NCBI GenBank assembly: GCA_013180625.2
Contig: SNVD02004627.1
Span: 143,565-207,564, forward strand
Reading direction: 5' to 3'
DNA: 64,000 bases
DNA from: Boswellia sacra
Taxonomy: Eukaryota; Streptophyta; Magnoliopsida; Sapindales; Burseraceae
Positions within the stretch are counted from its first letter, which is position 1; each line of letters begins with the position of its first letter. Position numbers and translations under genes: made by a program. Positions 23,647 to 36,525 of the stretch are shown piece after piece. The notes beneath the pieces were generated by a model. That model was not told the DNA's origin. It did no database searches and saw only the letters and a list, made by a program, of their open reading frames with translations.

Positions 23647-26600
23647 ATGAAGCAAAACACGGCCTCTTCAATTCGGAGCCTTCTCTCAAGATCTCTCTCC
23701 ACAAAGAGGAAACCTGATTCGATTAAAATCTCCAAATCCAACAACGAGAACACTCCTCCACTCCATCCTAACATCGCTCAACTCTCACCTACCCCGTCGC
23801 CGTCCAAATCGCTGACCTTTAACACTCAGACCGCCCGATCCGCCGGCCAGCCTCAAGTATTGGAAACTCAGGAGCCTCCAGTCAAGGTAGAATTTAAAAA
23901 TTTTTCTTATGTTTTGATTTTTGTATTTTCAATTTCTCGTTTTAAATGCTGAAAATTTTGAATTCTTATAGAGTCTAAGGGAGACTGCGGGATCGGACGG
24001 TCGGTGCGAAGAATCAACGGCTTCAGATCCACCAGTGAAGGTACTTCTAACTTATTATTTGGCAGAAATTTTGTAATTTGAAGTTAATTTTAGTGTGCTG
24101 TGATTGATTTAGTTTTTCAACATATGATAAGGTTGTGGTGAGGGTTAGGCCAGTGAATAATCTTGAAAGAGAAGTAAATCGGACGGTGAGGAAGGTTTCT
24201 TCGGATTCACTGTCTGTTGGTGATCGTAAATTCTCCTTTGATTCGGTTTTCGACTCGAATTCCAGTCAGGTTTGACATTATCTTCTGTGTTTACATTTGT
24301 TTCCTTTAGTTTGTCTTACCAAGCAAACGTCAAGTGGGAAATGGGATTCGAATTATATCACTATTTGGCACATAATTTTACAAAAAATTTCAACTCATTT
24401 ATGGCTTAGTTTAACAATCTTAATTAGTTTTTTGAATTTTTCATTGATTTTTTTGGCAATTAAGCATACTTGTTTGGTGTCTACAGGAGGATGTTTTTCA
24501 GTCGGTTGGTGTTCCCTTGGTTAAAAACGCTTTAGCTGGTTACAATGCTTCAATCTTGTCATATGGGCAGGTATTAGATATATTTCAAGTTTAGTGGTTT
24601 TCATGTACTTTTTGATTTGGTAATTTGACTGGTTAACCTTTTCTGGATTCTTAAAAGACTGGAAGTGGAAAGACCTATACGATGTGGGGGCCACCAAGCG
24701 CCATGGTTGAAGAACCTACACCCACGAGTCAGCAGGGCATTGTTCCTCGGATATTTCAGAAGCTCTTCTCTGAGATTCGGAAAGTAAGTTTTGTTTCCCT
24801 AAGATTATAGTCAGTAAGAACAAGGAATGTTGAAATGTGGTTCCTGACTTGTTTGGCTGGAAGTATTTTCAGGAGCAAGAGAACTCTGATGGAAAACAAG
24901 TTAATAACTATCAGTGCCGTTGTTCTTTCCTCGAGGTATGTAGTAATTTTGAACATTAAAAAGGCATGTTTGGCTTTTTGCTTCTTGTTTTGTGAATTTA
25001 TGATTGGTCTAATTTTGCAGATATACAATGAGCAAATAGGGGATTTACTCGATCCGACTCAACGAAACCTTGAGGTGGAGATTTTTTATGTTCTTTTCCT
25101 ATTCATTTTTACCTTGTTATTGTCTGTGGTGTATGCTCGGTTCTAATTGCAGGTTTGGTCTAAATTGTTGCAGCTAAAAGATGATCCCAAAAATGGCTTG
25201 TATGTTGAGAATTTGACAGAGGAATATGTGACTAGTTATGAGGATGTAACCCAAGTTCTGATCAAGGTAGGCATTTCCTTTGCAGTCTGGATATGGATAT
25301 GTGTTTACTACATCCTTCTATTGTCTTTTTCTATCTCATTGATTTTCTTTTATTTTTTTTTTGTAGTATAACTTCTCCTATGTGATGTACAGGGGCTTTC
25401 AAATAGGAAAGTTGGAGCAACAAGCATTAACTCTAAGAGTTCTCGATCCCATATTGTATTCACATTCATTGTAGAGTCTTGGTGCAAGGTATCACTGAAT
25501 ATTGCAGTTTAGTTGTTGCTAACCTATAAAGGGATTTTTTTTTTTCATTTTTTGTTATAGACTTGTTAACACTTAGACTATTAAATAATTCCATTCGTTT
25601 TATGCTGTTGATTTCGTAAAACAGGAAGCTTCATCAAAATGTTTCAGTAGTTCAAAAATAAGCAGAATCAGCCTTGTTGATCTTGCTGGAGCGGATAGAA
25701 ATAAACTAGATGATGTGGGTCGACAAAGCGTAAAGGAAGGCAAATATGTGAAGAAGTCCTTATCACAGCTCGGGTACGATGCTTAATCAGCATATAACAT
25801 TAATATTGTTGACAAAAAAAAAGGATACCTCGGAGATTGCGGGACTGGAAATTATATCTCTGTTTCATTGGTGCAGATATTTGGTGAACAATCTTGCACA
25901 AGGAAGTCAACCTGGAAAATCTGAAGATTCTTTATTCAGAGATTCTTGTTTAACACATTTACTGCAAGAATCACTTGGTGGCAATTCCAAACTAACAGTT
26001 ATCTGCAATGTCTCTCCAGATGACAAGTATGTTTTCGTTACTGCATTTTTAGAAGATGAAAGACATTCAAAACTTTGATGCTTTCTTTCGCTAGATTTAT
26101 ATCACTTTGTGACATAGGATATGTAGTAGAAATAGTTGGTTTTCTCCTGAAACTATTCTTATCGTATTTGCGCTCCTTGAATGCAGAAATGGTGGTGAAA
26201 TAATGAGTACTATAAGATTTGGGCAACGGATTAAATCCATAAGAAATGATCCAGTGATAAATGAAATTTCAGTGGATGATGTAAACGATTTGAGTGATCA
26301 GATTCGTCAACTAAAGGTATTAATTACCAGGAAGAGCTACATTTTGAATATAATATTGAAGTGAATGATCAACCCAAGTATTCTTAACTGGTTATCATTT
26401 CTCGTTGCAGGAAGAGCTAATAAGAGCAAAATCTGATGCATGTAACTCAGTTAGGAGGAAAAATGGATACTTTAGAGGGCCAAACGTACGGGAAAGCCTA
26501 AATCAGTTGAGAGTAAGCCTTAACCGCTCCTTGATACTTCCAAGAATAGATAATGATTTTGAGGAAGAAGTGAATGTTGATGAGGACGACGTTAAGGAAC

Positions 26601-28914
26601 TTAGTCAGCAGCTAGATAAGTTGCACAGATTTGATGAGGAAAGCTCAGCGGATCCATCTGATAACAGGGAGTCCGTCCACTTTTCTTCTGTAGAGGAAAG
26701 TTGTGAGGCAGACTTGATGAGTGAAGATTACTTGGATTGTACGGAAGAAAATGAAGTAGAAGAAATTAAGTTGGAGAATCATACTCACAAAAAACTTCCT
26801 CATGAGGCATCATCAGATGACCTTTCAAGTGTCTCTAATACATCAAACGGTATTAATCATGCATTCAGAAATAGTATCTCAATCAGCTCATGCCATCAGT
26901 CTGCTATTCTCCAAGAACCAACTTTGTCCGAGTCTCCAAAAATTGGAAATATCCAAAGAAAAAGCATGATCCTTTCACCAACTTCCTTGGCAAGTCAGAA
27001 CAATGTGTCAGAGGGTTCGAAGATAGATGTATTACGACAGTCACTCAGAAAGAGTGAGCACATTCGATCCTCTTTGCAATTAAGCAAGACATCTGCAGGT
27101 GCCACTGAATCCTTGGCCGCGAGCCTTCAAAGAGGCTTGCAGATTATAGACTATCACCAGCGGAACTCTGCATCAAACAGATCTTCAGTTGCCTTCTCTT
27201 TTGAGCACTTGACTTTGAAACCTTCAGAAGTTGACAAAGCCAATGCCTCTGTTCAAACATTACCAGAAGAGAGACCATCTTCCTTTTCACTTTGTGTATC
27301 TTGCCGTCAAAAAGTTAACAGCAATTCCAACGAGGTTCAGGATAGCTTGAAGACATGGATTGTAGCTAAAGTAGGTTCTCAACCTATGTTAAACCTTTGT
27401 ACAATCTTGCATATGTGCTGTAGACCCTCTTTTATACCTATGTAGATCTAATTGTTCTCTTTATTCTGCATCAGGATGCTGGGAATGATTCGGTTGAACC
27501 CATTAAGAGAGAAGAGCTTGAAAATATTTGTATGGAGCAGGCAGCTGAAATTGAGCAGCTGAAACGTCAGGTGATTATTTATCTTTTAGCTTTACTAATA
27601 TTGAAAACCACAAACTTTTCTTTCAAATTGTGATGACAATGTGATGAACTCAACTCCTGCAGATAGAACATGATAAGCATGAGAGAGATCTTACTATGAC
27701 AGAACATAGTAAGGAATTAATACCATTTGAAGAACCCAGTCATGTAGACCACCCTACAACAAAGGATGACAAATGTGAAATAAAGGAAGTCCAGGAAGTG
27801 GGGGTTAATCAGAACAGAAACAGTTTGTTTGATGTGAATGAGAAGGAAGCACTTCTTAAGGAAATAGAAAGTTTAAGGAGCAAGTTGCAGACATATAGTG
27901 ATGCATCTCCCTTCAAGTCTACTGAGAATCTGAGATCCTCTTTGCTGGCACGATCCATTCAGCTCCAAAAAAGTGTAGATTCTCAGTCTAGTACTGCTGA
28001 AGAACTTGAGAGGGAAAGACAACGATGGACAGAAATGGAGAGTGAATGGATTTGTTTAACTGATGAACTAAGAGTCGATATTGAATCCAGCAGACGGTAT
28101 GCAGAGAAGGTGGAAGCGGAACTGAGATCAGAGAAGAAATGCACAGAGGAGTTAGATGATGCACTAAGTAGAGCTGTGCTTGGGCACGCTAGAATGGTGG
28201 AGCACTATGCTGAATTACAAGAGAAGTATAACGACTTGGTTGGACGTCACCGTGCAATCATGGAAGGTGTAGCAGAGGTGAAGAGGGCAGCAGCAAAAGC
28301 AGGTGCAAAAGGCCATGGCTCACGTTTTGCCAAATCCCTTGCTGCAGAGCTTTCTGCCCTTAGAGTGGAGAGGGAGAGGGAGAGAGAATTCCTGAAGAAG
28401 GAGAACAAGAGCCTTAAAATCCAGCTTAGAGACACTGCAGAAGCTGTTCACGCTGCTGGAGAACTTCTTGTTAGGCTGAGAGAAGCTGAACAAGCTGCCT
28501 CAGCTGCACAGGTAATCCATCCATATATTTCATATTCTAGAAATTCAACTTTCCGGTCGTTAACAATTATTTGAGATCATCATCAATTAAAGGAACACTG
28601 GTCAAAGAAAGGTATTATAAAAATAAGAGTTTTTCATCTCAGCTGTTGCTGACCATGATCTATGTTGGCAGGAGAACTTTTCCCAGATTGAGCAAGAGAA
28701 TGAGAAGTTGAAGAAGCAAATTGAGAAGATTAAGAGAAAGCACAAGATGGAGATGCTCACTATGAAGCAATACCTTGCAGAAAGTAGATTACCGGAATCT
28801 GCATTGCAACCACTATATCGCGATGACTCTGATGTAGCAGTACACAGCAGTGCGATACCAGATGACGAAGCATGGAGAGCAGAGTTTGGAGCTATATATC
28901 AAGAACATTACTAA
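23647..28914 (+). CDS. KIN-12-type kinesin (probably KIN-12F-like)
   Basis: Sixteen exons: 23647-23886, 23972-24040, 24132-24269, 24487-24570, 24658-24783, 24873-24935, 25021-25074, 25174-25266, 25393-25488, 25625-25773, 25877-26026, 26187-26316, 26411-27370, 27475-27570, 27663-28511 and 28672-28914. All splices keep the frame and give 1179 aa. The N-terminal motor spans about residues 104-455: VVVRVRP start, P-loop GQTGSGKT (176-183), switch I NSKSSRSH (302-309) and switch II DLAGADR (340-346; canonical DLAGSER). A Ser/Glu-rich linker (about 490-780) and a C-terminal coiled coil follow (about 855-1130). An N-terminal motor before a coiled coil and this length fit the shorter KIN-12 members, microtubule motors of the dividing cell. 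The start is the first in-frame ATG. Exon 8 has an alternative acceptor 21 bases upstream. The exact subfamily is not certain. Confidence 0.9.
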
Positions 28915-29089
28915 GCTACTAAGAACTCTAAGAACAATTGACCCTACTCGGGTCAGAAAGTGGAAACTCCTCTAGATTTTTTTCTTATCTGCTTTCTATT
29001 ATCTGGTGTGCAGCACGAGACTTTGTGTCATTTATTCTTGTTGAGATTGATAAAGATTGCTATTGAATTCATTGTTGTACGGCTTCTTA

Positions 29090-29977
29090 CCTGAATTACA
29101 ATTTACAACTTATTATTGTTTCATAAACACATCAGATCAATTTCTACTTTTAAGACTAAAGTAATAGTATCCTATTTCATCAAACAATATATTTGTTCAA
29201 ATCAATTTAATTGTGTAATGATAGGCTCGTATCCCTAGATACAATCGCTGAGAAGGAGTAAGTAGTTGACTTAATGACACTTCCCCAAGCACCTCAAGCA
29301 CGACACAATAGTTAGAGAACAATATGTAATTCGGGGAACTAACGGGGAGCGGCAATAGGACTACGCAGGGAGGGAAACAACTAAACCTGAATTACAATTT
29401 ACAACTTATTATTGTTTCATAAACACATCAGATCAATTTCTACTTTTAAGACTAAAGTAATAGTATCCTATTTCATCAAACAATATATTTGTTCAAATCA
29501 ATTTAATTGTGTAATGATAGGCTCGTATCCCTAGATACAATCGCTGAGAAGGAGTAAGTAGTTGACTTAATGACACTTCCCCAAGCACCTCAAGCACGAC
29601 ACAATAGTTAGAGAACAATATGTAATTCGGGGAACTAACGGGGAGCGGCAATAGGACTACGCAGGGAGGGAAACAACTAAACCTGAATTACAATTTACAA
29701 CTTATTATTGTTTCATAAACACATCAGATCAATTTCTACTTTTAAGACTAAAGTAATAGTATCCTATTTCATCAAACAATATATTTGTTCAAATCAATTT
29801 AATTGTGTAATGATAGGCTCGTATCCTTAGATACAATTGCTGAGAAGGAGTAAGTACTTGACCTAATGACACTTCCCCAAGCACCTCAAGCACGACACAA
29901 TAGTTAGAGAACAATATGTAATTCGGGGAACTAACGGGGAGCGGCAATAGGACTACGCAGGGAGGGAAACAACTAAA
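29090..29977. repeat. Three tandem copies of a 296-bp repeat
   Basis: Units at 29090-29385, 29386-29681 and 29682-29977, each starting CCTGAATTACA. Units 1 and 2 look identical by eye; unit 3 has a handful of substitutions, for example CCTTAG for CCCTAG. Each unit has an AT-rich half and a GC-richer half (ending GCAGGGAGGGAAACAAC). No long open frame runs through it. It starts about 175 bases after the kinesin stop codon, at or just past the end of that gene. Confidence 0.95.
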
Positions 29978-31225
29978 CCTATCCCTATGTTTTCTGTCTT
30001 TGTCTCTCGAAAATTGTATTTGTCAACCGACTGCTTATTGATGATGATCTTCGTGGAATGCTAAGCCAAAATGGAGCTGCAAAAACAGTGAGGACGTCGT
30101 TAGGCGTGAGGTTTTTCACTCACGATAACCCTCTGATGGCTAAGTTAATTTCTAGGATAACTATTTGGTGAAAAATAGACAATGAAAAGGTAATGAATGA
30201 GATATGATCAAGGTATTATGGCATGTGATGAAATAGTAAAATAAGTAATGTTACAGTAGGTGAAGCAATTTTTTTTTTTTTTAAAGTCCCAGATTGGGAA
30301 CCTTAAAGCTCTTTAGGGATATTTTTTAGGTTTTTGGAATTCTAACCCTTAGCTAAGTTTTGAATCTTTGGCTTTATAGGTTGGATTGCACATGTATTTA
30401 ATCACAATTGCTCATCTTCAGCCATGTGTTGCAAGAGTGTGAGCATGAGCCAATTTTGAGAAGCCAAATGGAGCAACATTTCCTGTGTATAGTGTTGTAG
30501 TTGTTAGAGGACTACTTCTACAATACTGTTGTGATCACTTCTTTGGTAATGGATAAGATCAAGCTAATTAAGATCATTTTTTGAAATTCTATTTAGATCA
30601 TTTTGTGGAATTCTATTTAGATCCTCTCATTCGAGAACTCATCTTCCGACCACAACGAATTCGTTTAATGGTGTTTTTTTTAATTGTATGTGTCATATTT
30701 TCCCATCACAAATTGAAGTGTTGTCAATCTAATTTAATGCAACCCAACCCATCAGCTAAATTCAGCTAATGGTAACGGACTCTCTAAAAAAGAGAGGTAA
30801 GATGCACTTAATCCGTTATTGCTTACTATGGCCATATGGATGTGGTAACCTCACTGTATTATTTTGTTGCATATTTTCATGGATAATTTCAATTTCGTTT
30901 ATACCAAATTATATAATAGTTCCGTTTCTCACTTACAAAATTTGTGGTCAACTTATAATACTGGTTAGGTGAGACATAGACTTTTGGATTTGAAATCTTT
31001 TTAGTTGTTATTTATTTATTTATTTTCTTTTTTAGGAAAAATAACAATCAACGTGGCACTGTAGCAAACGCCATCTTGCAGTAACGATACCACACGCTAG
31101 TGTAGCGTACCGTGAGTCTAATAAATATTGACACATCGGATGGTGCAGTCTGTGTCAGTAGCGGTTGAAGTGTAGATAAAATCGAAAGAGCAAAAGAGCA
31201 TTGGGAGAGATATAGATATTTAGGC
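29978..31225. other. Intergenic DNA and 5' region of the Tim17-family gene
   Basis: AT-rich sequence without a supported gene; the open frames at about 30,580-30,970 have no domain signature. The last 100-150 bases are likely the promoter and 5' UTR of the next gene. Confidence 0.5.
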
Positions 31226-33829
31226 ATGGCAACGCGGGATTCTTCATCTCCAATGGCCAACAATGACAATTCTGATCTCGAAACTAACCCTAACCCTAGC
31301 CCTAATCCTTCTTCTTCCAAGGCTTTAGTCTCTCTTCCCTCCGGATCCCCTGCTGTATGCTTCGTCCAGTTCGCCAGTGACTCCTTTGCCGGTGCCTTCA
31401 TGGGCTCCATCTTCGGCTATGGTACGTGCCCTTCTACTTACATCTTTGCATTTCTACATGAACCCTTTTGTTGATTCTTTTATGTAATGTGTGAAATTTT
31501 AGGTTTGGTTTTGGATTGAATGGTACGGTATACCTTAATAGTTTTTTGATAAATTTGATGGGTTTGGCTTGTTGTGGATTAACTTGAAGTGGGTTGCAGT
31601 TATTTTAGTTGTTTGTAAAAGTATTAGTAATTGATTGGTATTATCCAATTTAGGGTTTTTTTTTAATTATTATTATTATTATTATTATTATTTTGTTAAT
31701 TTTACCTGTTTATTGTATCAGTGATGCCTAGGTAAATGATTAAATGATACTTTAAAATAGAAAAAAAAAACTATATGAGGTTCTTCTTCTTTCTTTTTTG
31801 CTTATAATGTTATTTATTTGGAGACTGTGTGGAAAATAAATTGCTTTAGGACTATTGCATGTGTCAAAGTAGTTTGACGAATGTAAGCTTTAGATGCTTG
31901 ATTTAAAGGACAAGTAACTGGGTAGGTACCGGTGACTTTAGGTCGCTTTTGCCACCACTTCTATTGAGAAAGCTTTCATTTGGGCCTTGTTTAATGCCTA
32001 TAATTTAGTGTATTTGTTGATTGTATAGTGTGGACATAGAAACTTACATGGCTGTTACCCAGATGAAATAGCAGTTATATCATGGCAGCAAGTTCCTCAT
32101 CTCTTAAACTCAATTTTGTGCTCAAGGGTAATTGCTCTGTCACCTCATGGCTTGTGGTTTAAGTTTACCTGAGGAAGCATTAGTGATTGATATGAAACCT
32201 TTAGGCTGCATATCAACATTATATGTGTTCTATCTGAGATGTTGGGGGAGAGGAGAGGAGAGGAGAGGATTGCTTCGCTAATATGTAATTGTCGATTTAG
32301 TTTGTCTTGGAAGTTGTAAAAATGTGCACTAGTTGTGATGTCTTTCTTAATACCTCCTTGAGGAATGAGTTAAAGCATAGAGAATAAATTTGAGATTATT
32401 GATCAACGATTACACCTTTTATTTATTTACTTGCAGTGGGTTAATTTTAGTCATGTAAATTACTTAATACTGCAGAAACCAAAATGGAAATGAGACCTCC
32501 AGGTTTTACCTTAAAATGCCTCCAATAAGAACTAAGTAAATATTGCTGGGGAAATGGCTCTTCTAGAAGTGGTCATTCTAATTTTTTATCTCTGTTTATC
32601 TTGTCCAAGTCTTAGTTAACAGTACTTAAATAGATAAATCAATTTCTGGCATATACCATCTAGACACTGGTTATAAAACTTATTGTGCACATGCTTGAGA
32701 ATGACTGACATGAAAATTTGTTTCAGGTTCAGGATTGGTTAAGAAGAAAGGCTTCAAAGGATCCTTTGGAGAGGCAGGATCTTATGCCAAGGTATTGAAA
32801 ATTTTATGGTATCAGTTAAAACAGAGGCTGGGTTGGGATTCTGTGGATTCACCTAGTTTTGCTATAATATGATTAACTAAGTGTCATACTGGAAATTTCT
32901 GCTCTTATTAAGAGTATATTATGCTTTTGTATTTGGTAGCATTGAAGTCGTCTCATATATCTATAATTTTCCTCAGACATTTGCAGTTTTGTCTGGAGTA
33001 CACAGTTTAGTTGTATGCTTCTTAAAGAGGTTGCGGGGGAAGGATGATGGTATGGCATTTCAGCTGTTGAATATGTTTATTTTTGTTATGTTTGGATGCG
33101 TGTTGTAATTGAGGTTTCTTGTTCTGCAGTAATTAATGCAGGAGTAGCTGGATGTTGTACTGGTCTTGCTCTTAGTTTTCCAGGTAATTAATTCTACCTT
33201 CATACTTGCAGTTAACAATTGCACTTGAAAAGGTCATCCTTATTCTAATATAAGATTCGTGGCCATGCTTTATTTATTTACCCAAGTGGGAGGGGAAACC
33301 ATCTTGTAATTGTTTAGTTTTTCAAAATTTTCAAGATCTTATTAATTTTATTCGACATCTATAGACAATGTTGCATCTAATAAAAAATTAAAATATTAGC
33401 TTCCAGGTAAATTCTCCACAACTATATGGATTTTGTCATTAATTTTGAAGTTATTACAGTGATTTTGTTAATTTTATATTATCTAAATTTCTATGTGAAG
33501 TTAAATCAGAGCTTCATCCTTTTTATCACTAGCTGGCTGGTTTATCTGTGTCATTCGCTAATGCAGGTGCACCTCAGGCTCTCTTACAGAGCTGTCTAAC
33601 ATTTGGAGCATTCTCATTTATCATTGAGGGGCTAAACAAGCAGCAGCCAGCACTTGCACATTCGATGTCTTTGAGAAACAAAAGTGGGCAGTTGAAAGGA
33701 CCTCTGTCCTTGGCACTGCCTCTTTCACTCCCTCTACCAGACGAATTAAAAGGGGCCTTCTCTTCTTTCTGCAAGTCATTGAGAAATCCCAAAGATGAGA
33801 AGTTCCCTAGTCGAGGTTCAGAAACTTGA
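31226..33829 (+). CDS. Tim17/Tim22/Tim23-family membrane protein
   Basis: Five exons: 31226-31421, 32727-32791, 32977-33049, 33130-33183 and 33567-33829; all junctions are GT-AG and in frame, giving 216 aa. The N-terminus (about 40 residues) is Ser/Asn/Pro-rich and probably disordered. Then come the glycine- and alanine-rich hydrophobic segments of this family: [45 protein letters not shown] and [18 protein letters not shown]. They suggest four membrane spans, as in mitochondrial import translocases and plastid OEP16-type preprotein and amino-acid transporters. Which organelle membrane it serves cannot be told here. Its place between kinesin and xylosyltransferase fits Arabidopsis At5g55510, annotated in this family as I recall. 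The C-terminus is a Lys/Ser-rich tail of about 55 residues. Confidence 0.88.
31665..31692. repeat. (ATT)n microsatellite in intron 1 of the Tim17-family gene
   Basis: About nine ATT repeats after a T-rich run. Confidence 0.85.
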
Positions 33830-35462
33830 GCATGATCTGATGTTTCTTTTTGCTCTTTCTGTCCTCTCTTGGATTGCCTGGGTGGTGATAATGTACTATA
33901 TAGATTATTTTTAGTTGAGATTTTGAAGATTGTTCCCAGAATAATGAAATTATTTTTTGTTGCATGTTCTTCTCGGCTATGAAAATGCTTCTATCCGTCA
34001 GCTAAGGCCACTCTAATATTCTTATTACATGAGCTGTCTGGTAAAAGTGTAGAAGCAAAATTAATGAGCAACTGACTGTGTGCCTAAGGGGGTGAGTGAG
34101 TTACAAATGGTTTGTAATTATTTGGGATAGAGCCCTTTCTTGAGTTCACTTGGACAGCACTTGTTAATGCATTCTGTTAAATTAATGAGCCCCTTTTTTT
34201 TCTATATTATTTTTTACATCAATATCTAAGGGTTAGATTAAATAAGAATGGAGGGCTGAGATTAGATGATGTGGAATGAATATTGACTTGAAATTTGATC
34301 TCATTCCAATACCATCTCCTAATCACTGTTCATTTCCCTTTCTTATATCGTTTCTTTCCTCGTCAATTCTATTTTCCCCTAATAAAGAATATTCATTTAA
34401 CTCGTATTCAAAAGGAAAACCTTTTTTTATTTAATTAACTCTATTAGGTTATTCCATTTAAATCTTTATAATAATAATAATACTAATAATAATATGATTT
34501 TCGAAGGATACACACGTACGAGTAAAATCAAGAAAAGCCATTCAGCTCTGTATGGATATCTATTCTGTTATCATTCCTTAATTTCTTATGTTTATGTTCT
34601 AGTTGCTGTCTCGATTTTCTAGAGGTCTACAGCTTGGCAGGCTTAAGTTTTGAAATCTAATAATTTTGGATCATAATTTGTTTGCGATGAAATTATAAAT
34701 ACAATTATTTTGAGGTAGCGTACAAATATTGCTAAATTGTCAAAAGATTTTGTAATAGTAATCCAATAATTCTCGAATAAATATCTTATTTGGTTAAAAT
34801 AAGACAGTGGAATTAGCAACACCTTGGCTTTTCACATTTGAATAAAAATTGTAACATTTATTTTATATCCTTCAAAACTCATATTTTTAAAAATTTTATT
34901 TTTAGTATAAAAATTTGACTGGAAAAAGTTAATAGAGTTAAATTATTAAAATGATCTTTTACCTTTGTCTTAAATAAACATTCTTAATCATTTAAATTAT
35001 ATATATAGGGATTTACATCTCGCATCAGGAAAGAGAGGTTTTTTAGCTGTAATGTATTGATGCAACCGGTGCCAGAATTTCGGAAAATGTCTATAACAGT
35101 AGGAATGCCGAATGCGTATATATTTGGAAATGATTACAAAAAAAAAAAAGTCGAGAATACTTATTTTCAACTTTTTTTATGAATGAAGGTTGGAAATAGG
35201 CATTCTCAATATTTATGGACTATTTACGAAATTTTGGGACATAGCACAACCCAAAATGGAATTTAAAATACATGCAAAAATGACACTACTTTATGGCCAT
35301 TGGTGGAGAAAAAGAATTATGTAGATTTTTAACTTAAACCTATGTTCAGTATGATACCGAACTTAACTTGCATTTGGTAGTTTATTTGTAATCTGAGTGA
35401 GAGGAAGTATTAATTAGTTAATTTTATTATTTTTAAGATTTTGATCGCGTTCTTGATGGAAG
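33830..35462. other. Intergenic DNA
   Basis: The first 150-200 bases are probably the 3' UTR of the Tim17-family gene. The rest is AT-rich with no supported gene or clear repeat structure. Confidence 0.55.
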
Positions 35463-36525
35463 ATGCGCAGCCAAGATATGGGGCTCCCACTCCCAGCAAT
35501 GAATATGGTAACTAAAATCTTCTGAAGCTCTTAAATGAATGCGCATATATCCTAAATAGGAATTAAAGTATAATTATACAAGGAATTTCTGGCTTTACCA
35601 AGAGAATACCAAGGAAAATCATAGGGAGAACATCCGCAAAATCTGACATCTCAAACATCACCTAATCTATATCTTTATTATACATGGTAGTCAAAGGTTT
35701 CTCGGTCTAAACTTGCAACTATAATTATATAGAAGATCAACAACTCAAAAGTATCATTCCCTTATTTGTCATATTCAACCTCTAGACCCCCCCACCTTCA
35801 ACACTCCAGCCAACTTGTCTCCTTTGTCCAACACCAGTAGAATCTGTTTTGATTCCTGTCAGAAATCTCGCAATGCATGCAAAAATGGTACTTGGACTTT
35901 AAAAACTGTAATATATAAGTATGTTGTCTTCAACTTCATTGGTTTCTTTGTAGTTTAACATGGTAAACATTTATGATTGCAGACTTGTGGCCTGAAAGTT
36001 GACACCGATGACCCTGGATGGTATACATACATGACAAAATTTTTGAGTAACATCAAGGGTATGTTCTTTTAACCGTTTTACAATCTGTATATATAGGTTC
36101 TTGATTCTTCTTCTCCAATTTGTGTTCAATTGTTGCACTTGGATTGATTTATGTGTATGTTTTGTCCATTTTTAGGAGCATCTTACACAATAAATGTAGA
36201 GGAAGGGATGGCATACATTACAGGAAGAGTAAACCCGAGTAAACTTCTGAAAAAGCTGAATTCAGGGAGGTATGCAGATCTCTGCTGGGTCAGGATTGGA
36301 AACCAGATCACTTATGAGAAAAATCCTTACAATCAAGGAATGCAACTCTATGGTGTGGATGGGAGCCAAAAACCAGCTGCAGATTACTGGCACAACAATT
36401 ACTATGATCCAATGCATCATCCTCATGTTCCTTACTATCCGCAGACACCAATGCTACCTTATCCATATCATAATTTTCAAACCTGTGGCTACTGGGACAG
36501 AGGGGTGCCTCATTGGGATCATTAG
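35463..36525 (+). CDS. HMA-fold protein without metal-binding cysteines, copy 1
   Basis: Three exons: 35463-35507, 35983-36058 and 36176-36525, giving about 156 aa. Residues about 16-85 have the heavy-metal-associated fold order: strand TCGLKVDT, helix YTYMTKFLSNIKG, strand ASYTINVEEGMAYITG, then VNPSKLLKKL. In typical HIPP/ATX1 proteins the first loop carries M-x-C-x-x-C; here that loop is DDPGW, so both metal-binding cysteines are absent. The C-terminal 60 residues are rich in Tyr, His, Pro and Asn, ending VPHWDH, with no CaaX prenylation box. The first exon is short and has several in-frame ATGs; I chose the most upstream one after the stop at 35,454. Exon layout is the same as in the next gene (phase 0, 76-base exon, phase 1), so the two are tandem duplicates. 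Function unknown. Confidence 0.75.

Noticed and set aside
31279..31315. Telomere-like CCCTAA/CCCTAG run
   Set aside because: It lies in frame in the Tim17-family first exon and encodes alternating Asn/Ser-Pro codons; it is too short and irregular to be a telomeric insertion.
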